NCBI GenBank assembly: GCA_021772635.1
Contig: JAJFLP010000022.1
Span: 1 to 42,897 of the forward strand
Direction of reading: 5' to 3'
DNA length: 42,897 nucleotides
Source of the DNA: Verrucomicrobiota bacterium
GTDB lineage: Bacteria > Verrucomicrobiota > Lentisphaeria > JABSQK01 > JAJFLO01
The translations under genes were made by a program, and so were the position numbers. Shown here in pieces: positions 1-8,924 of this stretch. The notes below the pieces were generated by a model that did not search any database, was not told the origin of the DNA, and saw nothing but the letters and a program-made list of their open reading frames with translations. How positions within the stretch are numbered: the first letter of the stretch is position 1; each line of letters begins with the position of its first letter.

Positions 1-256
1 TTATTGGTTTTTTTGGTTTTTGGCTTTTTTGGGTTTTTTTTATGTTCCCGCAAAAAAAAACCACTAAAACGCCCGAACTCCAACGGTCACGAGTATATAT
101 AAATCCTTAACTTAATGACATTGAGATCAAGCTAGTGTAGCGTCCCACACCGGGGCACTGTAACCGAAAAAAACTCGCACACGATCGTTGAAGTATTGAT
201 GCGTCCGACAATGACTCAGATAATGAATTCACATTAACCAAGCGACTACTTTCACC
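1..256. other. Gene-free leader with low-complexity DNA and half of a palindromic repeat
   Basis: The first 45 bases are almost only T and G, followed by a run of nine A (52-60). A GG plus eight T tract (32-41) can pair with the A run and CC at 52-62. Bases 68-142 are one half of a palindromic element also seen at 3775-3845: a degenerate GAACTCCAACGG (75-86), then CTTAACTTAATGACATTGAG, then an end like AGATCAAGCTAG. No gene or clear promoter is visible. Confidence 0.5.
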
Positions 257-1390
257 GTGGAAAACCCACTGCCAATCGATTCCTCAATTCTGGTCGTCGA
301 CGACGATTTGATGTCAACGAGACTGCTTTCTGTCGTCCTCGGGAACAGAGGGTATCAAATCGATACCGCCGATGGCGGAATGGCGGCGCTGGAGAGAATT
401 AAGGAGAACCCGCCGGATATTATTCTCCTCGACGTCGTGATGCCGGAAATGGACGGATTCGAAACGTTAAAGCGTATAAAATCAACAACGACGGGTCGCG
501 ATATTCCGGTGATATTCATGACCGCATTGTCAAAGCCAGCTGATAAAATAAGGGGACTACAGGAGGGGGCGGTTGACTACATAACAAAACCGATCAACGC
601 TGATGAAGTTATAGCCCGAGTCGATACTCACATGTCTCTTCGGAAATTACAGAAAGATCTTGAGTTCAAGAACAAGCGTCTCGTGGTCCTCGATCAGGAG
701 AAAAATGATTTTCTGGGGATGGTTGCCCATGATTTAAAGAATCCGCTTTCCGTAATACAAGGATTCTCCGCGGTGATCCAGGAGTCGTTGGATCATGGAT
801 CTAATGAGGTAATCTGCGGGTACCTAAAGATTATTGAAAGGAACTCGGTGCGAATGTTTACCCTGATTGATGATCTCCTGAACGTCAATACAATTGAATC
901 CGGAACTGTCAAAATAACGAACGAGATCGTCGATATTGCGGCGGTCGTGAACGAGGTAATTGAGACAAATTCAGAATCCGCACGGAGCAAAGGGATAGTG
1001 CTCACATTTGAGGGAAGCGCCGGAGACGCGTCGATAGTCGCGAATCGGCAAGCTATCATTCAGGTTATGGACAATCTGGTTTCCAATGCACTTAAGTTTA
1101 CTCCGCTATGTAAAAAAGTGAGCATCCGAGCTATCACGGGTGCCAACGGCTATCTTAAATGTGAAATTGAGGACGAAGGCCCGGGAATATCCGATGACGA
1201 TCAGAAAAAACTATTCGGCAAATTCCAACGACTGAGCGCGCGACCAACTGCTAATGAAAGTTCTACCGGCCTGGGACTCTATATCGTAAAGAAACTGGTG
1301 GAGCAGATGAACGGCAGGATTTCATGCACAAGTACACTGGGGAAAGGCGCGAAATTTGCGATTGAATTCCCTGTAGCTAAAACAGAATAA
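257..1390 (+). CDS. Hybrid response regulator / sensor histidine kinase
   Basis: Cytoplasmic two-component protein of 377 residues with no membrane segment. Residues 10-125 form a receiver domain: acidic pocket D15-D17, phospho-acceptor D59 (in LLDVVMPEMDG), T89 and K111. Residues 148-215 form a HisKA dimerisation domain with the phospho-histidine H158 (MVAHDLKNP). Residues 265-375 form the HATPase domain, with an N box (NLVSNALKF), a G1 box (DEGPGI) and a G2 box (TGLGLYIVKK). The receiver lies N-terminal to the kinase, so the protein probably relays a signal from another kinase rather than sensing a ligand. The start is GTG at 257; no good ribosome site is seen. The TerB-like gene follows after two bases, so the two are probably co-transcribed. 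The target is unknown. Confidence 0.93.
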   Translation: MENPLPIDSSILVVDDDLMSTRLLSVVLGNRGYQIDTADGGMAALERIKENPPDIILLDVVMPEMDGFETLKRIKSTTTGRDIPVIFMTALSKPADKIRGLQEGAVDYITKPINADEVIARVDTHMSLRKLQKDLEFKNKRLVVLDQEKNDFLGMVAHDLKNPLSVIQGFSAVIQESLDHGSNEVICGYLKIIERNSVRMFTLIDDLLNVNTIESGTVKITNEIVDIAAVVNEVIETNSESARSKGIVLTFEGSAGDASIVANRQAIIQVMDNLVSNALKFTPLCKKVSIRAITGANGYLKCEIEDEGPGISDDDQKKLFGKFQRLSARPTANESSTGLGLYIVKKLVEQMNGRISCTSTLGKGAKFAIEFPVAKTE

Positions 1391-1419
1391 TCATGGACGA
1401 GAGCGAAGAAAGGTCTGAT

Positions 1420-2427
1420 ATGGCTACGAAACCTAACGCGATGGCAATTTACGGATACAACGAAGCGTCCGAAGAATCCTGGCGTAATTGGGCGTTTGCA
1501 TTATTGACGATCGCAGGCGCCGACGGCGTTGTATCGCCGCAAGAAATGCAATGGCTTTCCGATAATCTCTGTAAAACAATGGGCGTCGCCCCTGAGGTAT
1601 TAGATGCGATCAGCGATTTCGACTATAAGAACAGTAATCTAGAAGAAATTCTCCCGGAAATCACAACCGACATCCCGATAAACCACGCGCGAGCGCTCCT
1701 GTACGACGCGATTCGGATGGCTCGCGCTGATGGAGAATATGCGCCGGCAGAGAGGAACGCTGTGCGCGCTGCCGCAGTGTTAATGGACATTGACGCCAAT
1801 GTCGCTGCCGCGATCGAGAAAATTATCGATATAGAAAAGTCAATTGTCCGGAGACGGCTCGCCTATTTCGAATTCGACGAATCGTTTTCTTTCAATACCA
1901 GCAGCACAAACCCTGTCGTTGCAACGAATCCCGTTTTTAAGACACTCTACGGGGTCGATAAGGTTTTTTCCGAAACACTGAAGGCGTATGGACGAGCTCT
2001 TATCTCTATCGCCGGTGCGGATGGCGAGGTGTCGCCGGTGGAAAGGAACTGGTTGATTAACTTTTACGCCAGATCGGTAGATATTCCTGAAGATATCATC
2101 ACGCTTTGGGACGAATGGATTGAAAATAAGGCGTATAAGGATATTAAACTGGCGGAAGAACTTCCGAAAATCATCGGCCCTTGCAACGCAGGACGGCAGC
2201 TTCTCTACGATTCGATCCGGATGTCCAGTTCGGACCATTACAACGAGTTGGAACGGAACGCTGTATTGAGAGCAGCCGAGTTACTAAAAATCGACGTTGT
2301 AGTAATGAACGGTATTGAGGACCTCGTGAAATCGGAGCTTCTCGCCAACGAAATGCGACGAAATATTTTCCGAATCGGGCTTCCGCTCGCGCAGTCGCGC
2401 CGTCCCATTAGTAATAGCGTTCATTGA
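1420..2427 (+). CDS. Tandem TerB-like domain protein
   Basis: Two homologous halves of about 150 residues. Each begins with an AGADG-V-SP-E motif (IAGADGVVSPQE and IAGADGEVSPVE), and each has a second half with R-LLYD-IRM followed by an ERNAV-RAA block. This is the pattern of the TerB/tellurite-resistance helical fold, which carries conserved acidic residues near a turn. The family is often attached to DnaJ or membrane-stress modules; its biochemical role is poorly known. The chosen start is ATG 1420 because GAAAGG lies six bases upstream; an in-frame ATG at 1393 would add nine residues. It is coupled to the upstream kinase and overlaps the convergent hydrolase gene by seven bases. A role as the kinase's partner is inference. 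Confidence 0.75.
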   Translation: MATKPNAMAIYGYNEASEESWRNWAFALLTIAGADGVVSPQEMQWLSDNLCKTMGVAPEVLDAISDFDYKNSNLEEILPEITTDIPINHARALLYDAIRMARADGEYAPAERNAVRAAAVLMDIDANVAAAIEKIIDIEKSIVRRRLAYFEFDESFSFNTSSTNPVVATNPVFKTLYGVDKVFSETLKAYGRALISIAGADGEVSPVERNWLINFYARSVDIPEDIITLWDEWIENKAYKDIKLAEELPKIIGPCNAGRQLLYDSIRMSSSDHYNELERNAVLRAAELLKIDVVVMNGIEDLVKSELLANEMRRNIFRIGLPLAQSRRPISNSVH

Positions 2428-3512
2428 TCTGCCGAAGCTTGACCGCCACTAAAAAGAAGCGGCAGGAACTCGTTCGCAAACTTCCCGTTTTTCTTTGATA
2501 AGTACCCGGATAAGTCGTGTTTTTTTCCGAGAAAATCAATTTTCTCCATTGCTCCGCCGATTCTTTCCGACACGTACCGGTAAATCCGAATAAGACTCCC
2601 GAACTTTGTGGAACCGTAGAATCCCGGAGGCATATGACTAAATCTATGGTTAAGCCGGTCCTGATGATTAAAGCCGATTACAAATTTTCGAGCGGTTTTC
2701 TCCGTAACAGTATCAAATGCATGTTTACCGAGCGATGGGGCGAGCATTCCGATACGAATATTACTAAAACCATGCGTTCGCGGTTCGATCGCTCTTCTGG
2801 ACGTCGGGGATGTGTACTCCCACAAGGCTCCCGCGATAACCGCGGCACCGCGCCCGTGACTTAGAAAGTAGATCGGGGCGTCGCTGATCTCCTCATTGTA
2901 CACGAGGTTCAGAAATCGCCGTAATCCATAACCCCCGACGACTGCAGATTGGTGACAAGCCCTATTCCATTGTTCGTCCAACCCCTTCTCGCCGCCGATC
3001 CAGGTTTTCGCGAGACCGTCCCAGTAGACCCGTATAAACAGGTATTCTTGATCTTTATCGAGTCGCATGATCTTATTTTCGATAGCTTCGTAATCTTCGG
3101 TGGCAGACTTAAACGTATTATCGAAATCGTGGATGAAGAACAGGACGCGTGCGCCCCTGTTGGCCGCCAAATAGTCTGACACTGTCCGTGCGTACTCCGC
3201 AAGCACCTCAGGCTCCTTCTCCGCGTAATTTTCCGTCACCCTATTTTTACGGAAATAATCTTCGACCTTCCCCTGATACAGGTCGCGAAACATCGACTGA
3301 TCGCCTGGAGTTACGAGGTATTCCCCCGCGGGCTCCGGATAAACGGCCCCCGAACGGTCGAAGCACAGCTGAAATACATTGCTGTATCCCGTCTCGACAC
3401 CGATGAACTCACGATTAAAAGTCACCGGTTTATACCGTTCTGCACGACAATGTGTGGCGAGAATTAGCGGTGCGATAACCGCTAGAAAAATGATTTTTTT
3501 ATACATAAACAC
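2421..3512 (-). CDS. Secreted alpha/beta hydrolase, DUF900-like
   Basis: 363 residues with a signal peptide (basic YKK, hydrophobic residues 6-20, and a Cys at 22 that might be a lipobox variant). The core looks like the DUF900-type alpha/beta hydrolase: a strand plus oxyanion region VLFFIHDFDNTF (123-134, usually HGFN in the family) and a nucleophile elbow FLSHGRG with S218. D285 and one of the nearby histidines could complete the triad. The first Gly of GxSxG is replaced by Phe. The start used is GTG 3512, with GGAG upstream; ATG 3506 is nearly equivalent. It stands alone and convergent to the TerB-like gene. The substrate is unknown; esterase or lipase activity is inference. Confidence 0.7.
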   Translation of the reverse strand: MFMYKKIIFLAVIAPLILATHCRAERYKPVTFNREFIGVETGYSNVFQLCFDRSGAVYPEPAGEYLVTPGDQSMFRDLYQGKVEDYFRKNRVTENYAEKEPEVLAEYARTVSDYLAANRGARVLFFIHDFDNTFKSATEDYEAIENKIMRLDKDQEYLFIRVYWDGLAKTWIGGEKGLDEQWNRACHQSAVVGGYGLRRFLNLVYNEEISDAPIYFLSHGRGAAVIAGALWEYTSPTSRRAIEPRTHGFSNIRIGMLAPSLGKHAFDTVTEKTARKFVIGFNHQDRLNHRFSHMPPGFYGSTKFGSLIRIYRYVSERIGGAMEKIDFLGKKHDLSGYLSKKNGKFANEFLPLLFSGGQASADQ

Positions 3513-3687
3513 GCGTCCGATTTCTCCGGATTTTAGAAATTATGATAGTACGGACTGGAAGTCTAAGACCAGACTCGGTCTCGCATGAGGCACCAGAATG
3601 CTCTACCTTTTAACATCGGAATGTTTGTAATACAACTTACTCACGATTACAATTTACTCCTTTTACCCGAGCTGGCCCGATCTCGAT

Positions 3688-3845
3688 GTCATTAAGTAAA
3701 GAGATAAAGCAGAGTCAGGGCGCATGTTGGAGTTCGCGCTTTAGCGTGTTTCTTAAGTTCCCGGTAGGAAATACCACGCTGAAGCGTGAACTCCAACAGC
3801 CCCAAACATATACAAATGCTTAACTTAATGACATTGGGCCTGATC
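3688..3845. repeat. Nested palindromic element (GTTGGAGTTCGC / GCGTGAACTCCAAC family)
   Basis: The outer arms are 3688-3716 (containing GATGTCATTAAG) and 3811-3845 (containing CTTAATGACAT, then GGCCTGATC). The inner arms are 3726-3748 and 3775-3797, 23 bases each; their only two mismatches are G-T type. The inner pair recurs at 34381-34403 and 34429-34451. The outer right end recurs at about 97-142. The rest of the 3513-3983 gap shows nothing I can name. Confidence 0.85.
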
Positions 3846-3983
3846 TATGCACAAATTACACCACAATTCTCCTATGGACCCAATTTACGCATCTAACGAC
3901 CCGTTTTTCACGTCGCCCCCCCCTGAAACGCGGAAGTCCGCGACGCAGTCGGATTCAATCATATCCCACTTTGAGTTGTTAAT

Positions 3984-4784
3984 ATGAACCTTTGTTTCAT
4001 CGGTAGCGGAAAAATGGCAACTGCGATTGCGGAAGGATTGATAGATGGCGGTATCTTAGAAACCAGTCAGATCTCTGCTTCGGACGTTTCGGGTATCGCA
4101 CGACGTGCGTTCACCGAAAGAACCGGGATATCGTGCCTTGAAGACAATACAGAGGCTATCGCAGGCGCCGACACGGTTCTATTGGCCGTAAAACCACAGG
4201 TCGCGCGAAATGTTCTTTCACCGTTACGCGCCCCCTTGCGCGGAAAGTTGTTCATCTCCATCGCGGCAGGTATCAGAATCGATAAACTTAGTGAATGGAT
4301 CGATTCTAATCGGGTGATACGTGTAATGCCGAATACCCCGGCCACCGTCGGCCTTGGCGCGGCAGTTTACAGCAGCGGCGAAGGTATCTCGGATAATGAC
4401 AAGAAAATAGTTCAACGTATTTTCGGTTCGGTCGGTATTATTTTCGAGATGTCGGAAAACAACCTCGACGCGGTTACTGGGGTCAGTGGCAGCGGTCCGG
4501 CATACGTGTTCGAATTCATACAGGCGTTAGTTGATGCCGCCTCAGACGCAGGGCTTCCCCCCGATATCGCTCTCGATCTGGTAACTCAAACTGTGGCCGG
4601 CGCGGCCGAAATGGTGAAACGCCGCGTCGGAACGCCGGATGAACTCCGAAACGCTGTCACATCGCCCGGCGGGACAACCGAAGCAGGCCTTACGGCACTT
4701 GCAGAGGCCCGATTTCGCGATACAATTAAGGAAACCGTTCGACGAGCAACCAAACGATCCAAAGAGTTGAGTGGCGATGCTTAA
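3984..4784 (+). CDS. proC: Pyrroline-5-carboxylate reductase
   Basis: Catalyses the last step of proline synthesis, NAD(P)H-dependent reduction of 1-pyrroline-5-carboxylate, in the cytoplasm. At 266 residues it is of normal length. The N-terminal Rossmann fold begins with FIGSGKMATAIAEGL (5-19); LLAVKPQ and RVMPNTPA (the conserved nucleotide/substrate segments) follow. The C-terminal dimer domain contains GSGPAYVFEFI and the family signature VTSPGGTTEAGL near residue 230. It begins with ATG and stands alone between repeat-filled gaps, so it is probably transcribed on its own. Confidence 0.97.
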   Translation: MNLCFIGSGKMATAIAEGLIDGGILETSQISASDVSGIARRAFTERTGISCLEDNTEAIAGADTVLLAVKPQVARNVLSPLRAPLRGKLFISIAAGIRIDKLSEWIDSNRVIRVMPNTPATVGLGAAVYSSGEGISDNDKKIVQRIFGSVGIIFEMSENNLDAVTGVSGSGPAYVFEFIQALVDAASDAGLPPDIALDLVTQTVAGAAEMVKRRVGTPDELRNAVTSPGGTTEAGLTALAEARFRDTIKETVRRATKRSKELSGDA

Positions 4785-4937
4785 TTCGTAACTATTCAGA
4801 TTGCCAGGTTCACGGTTCAACAGTTTCGCCGGCGTCCCGCGTGCGGAACTATGGCGGTCAGGAAGGGGTTAGAAACGAAGTAAATCTAATCATCGGGTTA
4901 TGGCGATTGCAGCTTTTTAGCCGTTGAACTAATCAAC

Positions 4938-5041
4938 TGGCTCGGGGCAAGCCCGCGAGGGATGAAAGACCCTTAGAGCTTTACTAGATTCGTGCTGGAC
5001 AGCAGAACGGGGAGTTAAACCCACCGGTGGGATTAAACCTC
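4938..5041. repeat. Palindromic repeat, GGGAATGAAACCC family (copy 1)
   Basis: Contains CTCGGGGCAAGCCCGCGAG (4941-4959; stem with a one-base bulge), GGGATGAAAGACCC, and the perfect 12-bp palindrome CCCACCGGTGGG (5020-5031). Related copies lie at 27024-27122 and 40493-40585. The gap 4785-5113 also holds GGTTCAACAGT and CTGAACGTTGAACC (near 4815 and 5080), which are partly inverted to each other. Confidence 0.6.
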
Positions 5042-5113
5042 TAGCCTGAATAATTCAGTCTAAACAGCTGAACGTTGAACCGCACTCAAAACACATAACA
5101 CGAGAGACGATCG

Positions 5114-6079
5114 ATGGGGAAAACAATTCTAGTTACCGGTGGCGGCGGCTTCCTGGGGTCGCACCTGTGTGAACGACTGCTGGACCGCGGAAACGATGTT
5201 ATTTGCCTCGACAACTTCTTCACAGGCAGTAAAGAAAACATACGGCACTTAATCGGACACAATCAATTCGAACTCATTCGCCACGATATTACGGTGCCGA
5301 TTTACCTCGAAGTCGACCGAATTTATAATCTCGCATGCCCAGCATCGCCAGTTCACTATCAGCACGATCCGGTGCAAACGACGAAAACAAGCGTGCACGG
5401 ATCGATCAATATGCTGGGACTCGCGAAGCGCCTGAACGCGCGGATACTACAAGCGTCGACATCTGAGGTTTATGGAGATCCTCTCGTTCATCCACAGGTT
5501 GAGGAGTACTGGGGAAATGTCAACCCAATCGGACCGCGATCGTGTTACGATGAAGGTAAGCGATGTGCCGAAACCCTATTTTTCGATTACCGGAAACAAC
5601 ACGGCCTATCTGTAAAGGTTATACGGATATTCAACACCTACGGCCCCAAAATGCATCCGAACGATGGGCGCGTGGTGAGTAATTTCATAATCCAGGCGCT
5701 TCTCGGTAAGGATATAACGATTTACGGTAAAGGAGATCAGACGCGGTCATTTTGTTATGTTGACGATCTGATTGAAGGTATGATGCGCATGATGGATTCA
5801 CCAGACGACGTTACGGGCCCGGTCAATCTCGGAAATCCAGCGGAGTTTACAATCGAGGAGCTCGCCAAGATCATAATTCGTTTAACCAACTCGTCGTCCA
5901 AGCTTGTATATAAACCTTTGCCGCTGGATGACCCCCAACGGCGGCAGCCGAATATTACGAAAGCCAAGGAATTACTTGGCTGGGAGCCGGCGATTGAAAT
6001 AGAAATCGGCGTCAAGCGAACCATAGAATACTTCGAAAACGCATTGCGAATTGAAAAGATCCGATTGTCGCAGGAGTAA
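5114..6079 (+). CDS. uxs: UDP-glucuronate decarboxylase (UDP-xylose synthase)
   Basis: Short-chain (extended) NAD+-dependent enzyme of 321 residues that converts UDP-glucuronate to UDP-xylose for surface polysaccharides. It shows the NAD motif [11 protein letters not shown] (8-18), D33 for the adenosine ribose, T116/S117 and E118 in STSEVYGDP, and the YxxxK pair Y145/K149 in [11 protein letters not shown]. The segment [19 protein letters not shown] is typical of Uxs rather than of 4-epimerases, as is [20 protein letters not shown]. There is no N-terminal membrane anchor, unlike eukaryotic Uxs1. It is monocistronic, with the nearest genes 330 and 430 bases away. No glycosyltransferase cluster is visible nearby. 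Confidence 0.92.
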   Translation: MGKTILVTGGGGFLGSHLCERLLDRGNDVICLDNFFTGSKENIRHLIGHNQFELIRHDITVPIYLEVDRIYNLACPASPVHYQHDPVQTTKTSVHGSINMLGLAKRLNARILQASTSEVYGDPLVHPQVEEYWGNVNPIGPRSCYDEGKRCAETLFFDYRKQHGLSVKVIRIFNTYGPKMHPNDGRVVSNFIIQALLGKDITIYGKGDQTRSFCYVDDLIEGMMRMMDSPDDVTGPVNLGNPAEFTIEELAKIIIRLTNSSSKLVYKPLPLDDPQRRQPNITKAKELLGWEPAIEIEIGVKRTIEYFENALRIEKIRLSQE

Positions 6080-6236
6080 ATGGCGGTATATTGGGGGGCG
6101 AAAAAATTAGATACCCGTGCGTGTCAGCATACAGGCAGTCCATTATTTTTGGATGATTTAAGTTTACTTGCGCAAGAGAATTCGAACGATATTTTGCAGG
6201 CACAATCAGTACGTAACTTTAAGTTCTACAGAGTAC

Positions 6237-6417
6237 TAGCCTGATCTATGAATAAAGTTTCTACTGCGAGCATGGATCAGACCTAATCTAAATGAGTTGC
6301 AAAGAACGTACGACCTTAAAATATTTCAATATTTTTTCAGCCGTACAACCCTCGTAACTCACTGATCTCAGGCCAGCTAAAAGCTAGCGTAACAAAATTG
6401 ATGCTTAGATCAGGCTA
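6237..6417. mobile_element. 181-bp MITE-like element, copy 1, with target duplication
   Basis: Starts TAGCCTGATCTATG and ends GATCAGGCTA, so the ends are inverted. It is flanked by the direct repeat GAGTAC (6231-6236 and 6418-6423). An inner pair, GAGTTGC and GTAACTC, is also inverted. A second element of exactly the same length is at 12840-13020. It encodes no transposase, so it must have been moved in trans. It fills the middle of the 6080-6512 gap; I see nothing else there except the rpsP ribosome site. Confidence 0.85.
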
Positions 6418-6512
6418 GAGTACTGTCGGTTATCTACAGAGTTCGCTTCAACCCGAAAACGACTCCCAAACGAACTCTTAATGATTATTAATGATTACAA
6501 GGAGAAGCATAC

Positions 6513-7103
6513 ATGTCGGTAAGACTAAGACTACGACGAACAGGAACGCGAAATAAAGCGTGTTTCAGAATCGTCGCCACAGATAAACGCAGTCCGCGGG
6601 ATGGCCGATTCATTGAAATCATCGGTTACTACGATCCACGGAACCAGGACGAGAAGATCGATCTAGAACGTACCGAGTATTGGTTGAGCAATGGCGCGCA
6701 ACCGTCGGATACAGTAGCGAGTATCATTCGACGAGCCAAAGATGGAACGCCTCTGAAGCAACCCGTCAGTAAGGCACAACCCGAAATCACCGCCACAAAC
6801 GAAGACGCGGCAAAGCCCGACGTGGTCACGAAGGATGAGGACGCGGCGAAGACCGATGAAGTCACGAAGGACAACGACGACGCGAAGACCGACGAAGTCA
6901 CGAAGGACAAAGACGCGGTAGCCGATGAATCAGCAAGTGCGGAACCCGTTGCCGAGGCAGACGCACCGGAAGCGGACGAATCTGATTCAAGTGAAGACAC
7001 ACAGTCTTCTGACGAGGAGGCAGAAAGCTGTGATGCCGGTAAGAAACCCGCCACTGACAAGACTGCTGAAGATTCCTCTGACGAGTTGAAAACTGAAAGC
7101 TAA
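6513..7103 (+). CDS. rpsP: 30S ribosomal protein S16 with long acidic tail
   Basis: Small-subunit protein needed for 30S assembly. Residues 1-80 are canonical S16: RLRLRRTGTRNKACFRIV, then SPRDGRFIEIIGYYDPR and SDTVASIIRRAK. S16 normally ends near residue 80-90, but here about 110 further residues follow. The tail is highly acidic and contains degenerate repeats of 12-13 residues based on DAAKTDEVTKDED, then Glu/Asp/Ser/Ala-rich sequence. Acidic or Ala/Lys-rich tails on S16 occur in several phyla, but this one more than doubles the protein. AAGGAG sits just upstream of the ATG. It is first in the conserved rpsP-trmD-rplS block. Confidence 0.97.
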   Translation: MSVRLRLRRTGTRNKACFRIVATDKRSPRDGRFIEIIGYYDPRNQDEKIDLERTEYWLSNGAQPSDTVASIIRRAKDGTPLKQPVSKAQPEITATNEDAAKPDVVTKDEDAAKTDEVTKDNDDAKTDEVTKDKDAVADESASAEPVAEADAPEADESDSSEDTQSSDEEAESCDAGKKPATDKTAEDSSDELKTES

Positions 7104-7384
7104 TCGCTTCATAGAGAGCCGATTGTTGCTTACGTCGCCGGGCGTGCACAACCGTTGCAGGCTAGACCTAATATCCCGCTCATCAACTGGATCCCGCTGA
7201 CTTAACCGTATTTAGACTGCAGGCCGTCCGATTTTAAATGACTTGGAATTAGTCGTGCCATAGATTCTTCCAAGCGATATTTCGAAGTCGTTCAGAATTT
7301 AAAAGTCGTTATCTTATTTAGGGAAGCAGGAAATTGCCTCATACGAACGAGGCACCAAACGCACAACAGAGAGTACCCATAATT
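7104..7384. other. Gap between rpsP and the KH gene
   Basis: No gene is seen. The usual operon has no such space here. I find no clear hairpin with a T run, so co-transcription across the gap remains possible. A TTG at 7334 preceded by GCAGGA could be an earlier start of the KH gene. Confidence 0.4.
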
Positions 7385-7732
7385 ATGTCGATCATAGCAA
7401 AATTAATCGCGAAACTCAAAGGCACAGGAGCCGGTTCCAACGGGGCCGCTGCGAGACAACCTGGACAGGCTGGCAAAGAGATTAACTCCAAGAATATTGA
7501 TCTGGTTGGATTCGTCGATTACGTCGTTCGCTCATTAGTAGACCATCCTGAGGACGTAAAAATTGATACCGATAAAGATGACCGCGGTCTGGTAATAAAG
7601 ATAAATTGCAACAAAGACGAGATCCGCAAGATAATCGGGAGAAACGGCAAGACTATAAATTCCATACGTTCCTTGGTTAAAGGGGCCGCGCGCCGACTGA
7701 ACCAGCGCGCAAATGTTATCGTCGTTGAGTAG
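7385..7732 (+). CDS. khpA: KH-domain RNA-binding protein, KhpA family
   Basis: Residues about 36-115 form a single type II KH domain: [16 protein letters not shown], then the RNA-binding loop IIGRNGKTI (GxxG = GRNG), then [11 protein letters not shown]. KhpA normally starts near the segment that begins here at residue 36. It is an RNA chaperone that pairs with KhpB in many bacteria. The 35-residue N-terminal extension is rich in Lys, Gly, Ala and Gln and is unusual. The start is uncertain: ATG 7385 is used, and TTG 7334 with GCAGGA upstream would add 17 residues. It is placed between rpsP and trmD as usual, but rimM, which normally follows, is absent. Confidence 0.85.
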   Translation: MSIIAKLIAKLKGTGAGSNGAAARQPGQAGKEINSKNIDLVGFVDYVVRSLVDHPEDVKIDTDKDDRGLVIKINCNKDEIRKIIGRNGKTINSIRSLVKGAARRLNQRANVIVVE

Positions 7733-7785
7733 ACTGCCCACGATTTCATCCAGAATCGAGAACTCTCAGGCAATCCAGTATAGCA

Positions 7786-8448
7786 ATGCGTTTCGACATC
7801 ATAACGATATTCCCCTCGGTCTTTGATTCGTTACTTGAAACATCGATATTAAAGCGGGCGCAGGACATTGGAATCGTCGAGGTTAATGCCATTAACCCGA
7901 GAGACTTTACGAGCGATCGGCACCGGACAGTAGACGATCGTCCCTATGGCGGTGGCGCGGGAATGGTAATGAAACCTGAACCGTTGTTCGACGCTGTAGA
8001 GTCTGTCCGCAGCCCTGAAAGCCACGTGGTGCTCTTAACGCCGCAAGGCAGGAAATTTTGTCAGTCGACCGCGAGAGCGTTATCGAAAATTGAGCACGTT
8101 GTGTTAATTTGCGGACACTACGAGGGGGTCGATGAACGGGTTCGTACCGACCTTATTGATGATGAAATCTCGATTGGCGATTATATACTTACGAACGGGA
8201 ATCTGGCAGCAATGGTAGTCGTCGACGCGGTAACTCGACTATTACCAGGGGCCTTGGGAAGCGAGGCATCTGTACTTGAAGAATCGTTCAGCGGGGATTT
8301 GCTGGAGTACCCTCAATTTACGCGACCACAGGACTACAGGGGCATGTCTGTCCCTCCGATTCTATTAACCGGAAATCACGAGCAAATAAAGCAGTGGCGT
8401 TACGAACAGTCAGTAAAACGCACTAAAGAGAGGCGACCTGAATTATGA
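7786..8448 (+). CDS. trmD: tRNA (guanine37-N1)-methyltransferase
   Basis: SPOUT-class enzyme that uses S-adenosylmethionine to methylate G37 of tRNAs reading CNN and some other codons, which prevents frameshifting. It is 220 residues. Recognised segments are [38 protein letters not shown], the knot region [12 protein letters not shown] and [25 protein letters not shown], and [16 protein letters not shown] at the C-terminus. The usual GDYVLTGGE is GDYILTNGN here, a mild variation at the cofactor loop. Its stop overlaps the rplS start (ATGA), which implies translational coupling. Confidence 0.97.
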   Translation: MRFDIITIFPSVFDSLLETSILKRAQDIGIVEVNAINPRDFTSDRHRTVDDRPYGGGAGMVMKPEPLFDAVESVRSPESHVVLLTPQGRKFCQSTARALSKIEHVVLICGHYEGVDERVRTDLIDDEISIGDYILTNGNLAAMVVVDAVTRLLPGALGSEASVLEESFSGDLLEYPQFTRPQDYRGMSVPPILLTGNHEQIKQWRYEQSVKRTKERRPEL

Positions 8449-8798
8449 ATATTCTTGATAAAATCAATCAGGAACAGTTAAAAAGTGATATTCCTCAGTT
8501 CAACATTGGGGACACCGTCAAAGTCCATGTTCTCATCGTTGAAGGGGCTAAAGAGCGTATACAGATATTCTCCGGAATCGTAATAGCCCGAGATCACTCG
8601 GATATTAACGAAACTTTCACGGTCCGTCGCTTATCCGACGGCTTCGGTGTGGAACGGGTTTTCCCACTTCACTCTCCGCGGATAGCAAAACTGGAAGTGG
8701 CCACACGAGGCGACGTACGTCGTGCGAAACTCTATTATCTCAGAGACCGAGTGGGTAAAGCAGCTCGTGTTAAGGAAAAACTTAGATCATCGAAGTGA
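8445..8798 (+). CDS. rplS: 50S ribosomal protein L19
   Basis: 117 residues, normal length. L19 sits at the 30S-50S interface. Its signatures are [57 protein letters not shown] and [19 protein letters not shown]. It begins inside the trmD stop codon. It ends just before a palindromic repeat at 8809. Confidence 0.98.
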   Translation: MNILDKINQEQLKSDIPQFNIGDTVKVHVLIVEGAKERIQIFSGIVIARDHSDINETFTVRRLSDGFGVERVFPLHSPRIAKLEVATRGDVRRAKLYYLRDRVGKAARVKEKLRSSK

Positions 8799-8808
8799 CT
8801 GCCAGCGT

Positions 8809-8915
8809 TAGAATAAGCGAACATTCCGATTCGTAATCTTACTCGTAATCGTAATTTTTCTGGTTTTTCGAGGTGAAATTGGGAAAGAGATTACGATTAT
8901 AATTCGTGCACGATT
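8809..8915. repeat. AATAAGCGAACATTCCGATT repeat, copy 1
   Basis: Shares a stretch of roughly 100 bases with 21975-22113: GAATAAGCGAACATTCCGAT, CGTAATCTTACTCGTA, GGTTTTTCGAGGTGAA and GGGATTACGATTAT-like blocks in the same order. In the longer copy the two ends are inverted. It occupies the whole rplS-rnhB gap. Confidence 0.8.
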
Positions 8916-8924
8916 ATTGGATTT

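Noticed and set aside
1..62. Intrinsic terminator at the window start
   Set aside because: The T and A tracts can pair, but the stem is nearly all A-T; it is likely simple low-complexity DNA.
6629..7060. Long minus-strand reading frame opposite rpsP
   Set aside because: It is a shadow of the low-complexity acidic tail; it is Ser/Ala-rich only because of the codons on the other strand.
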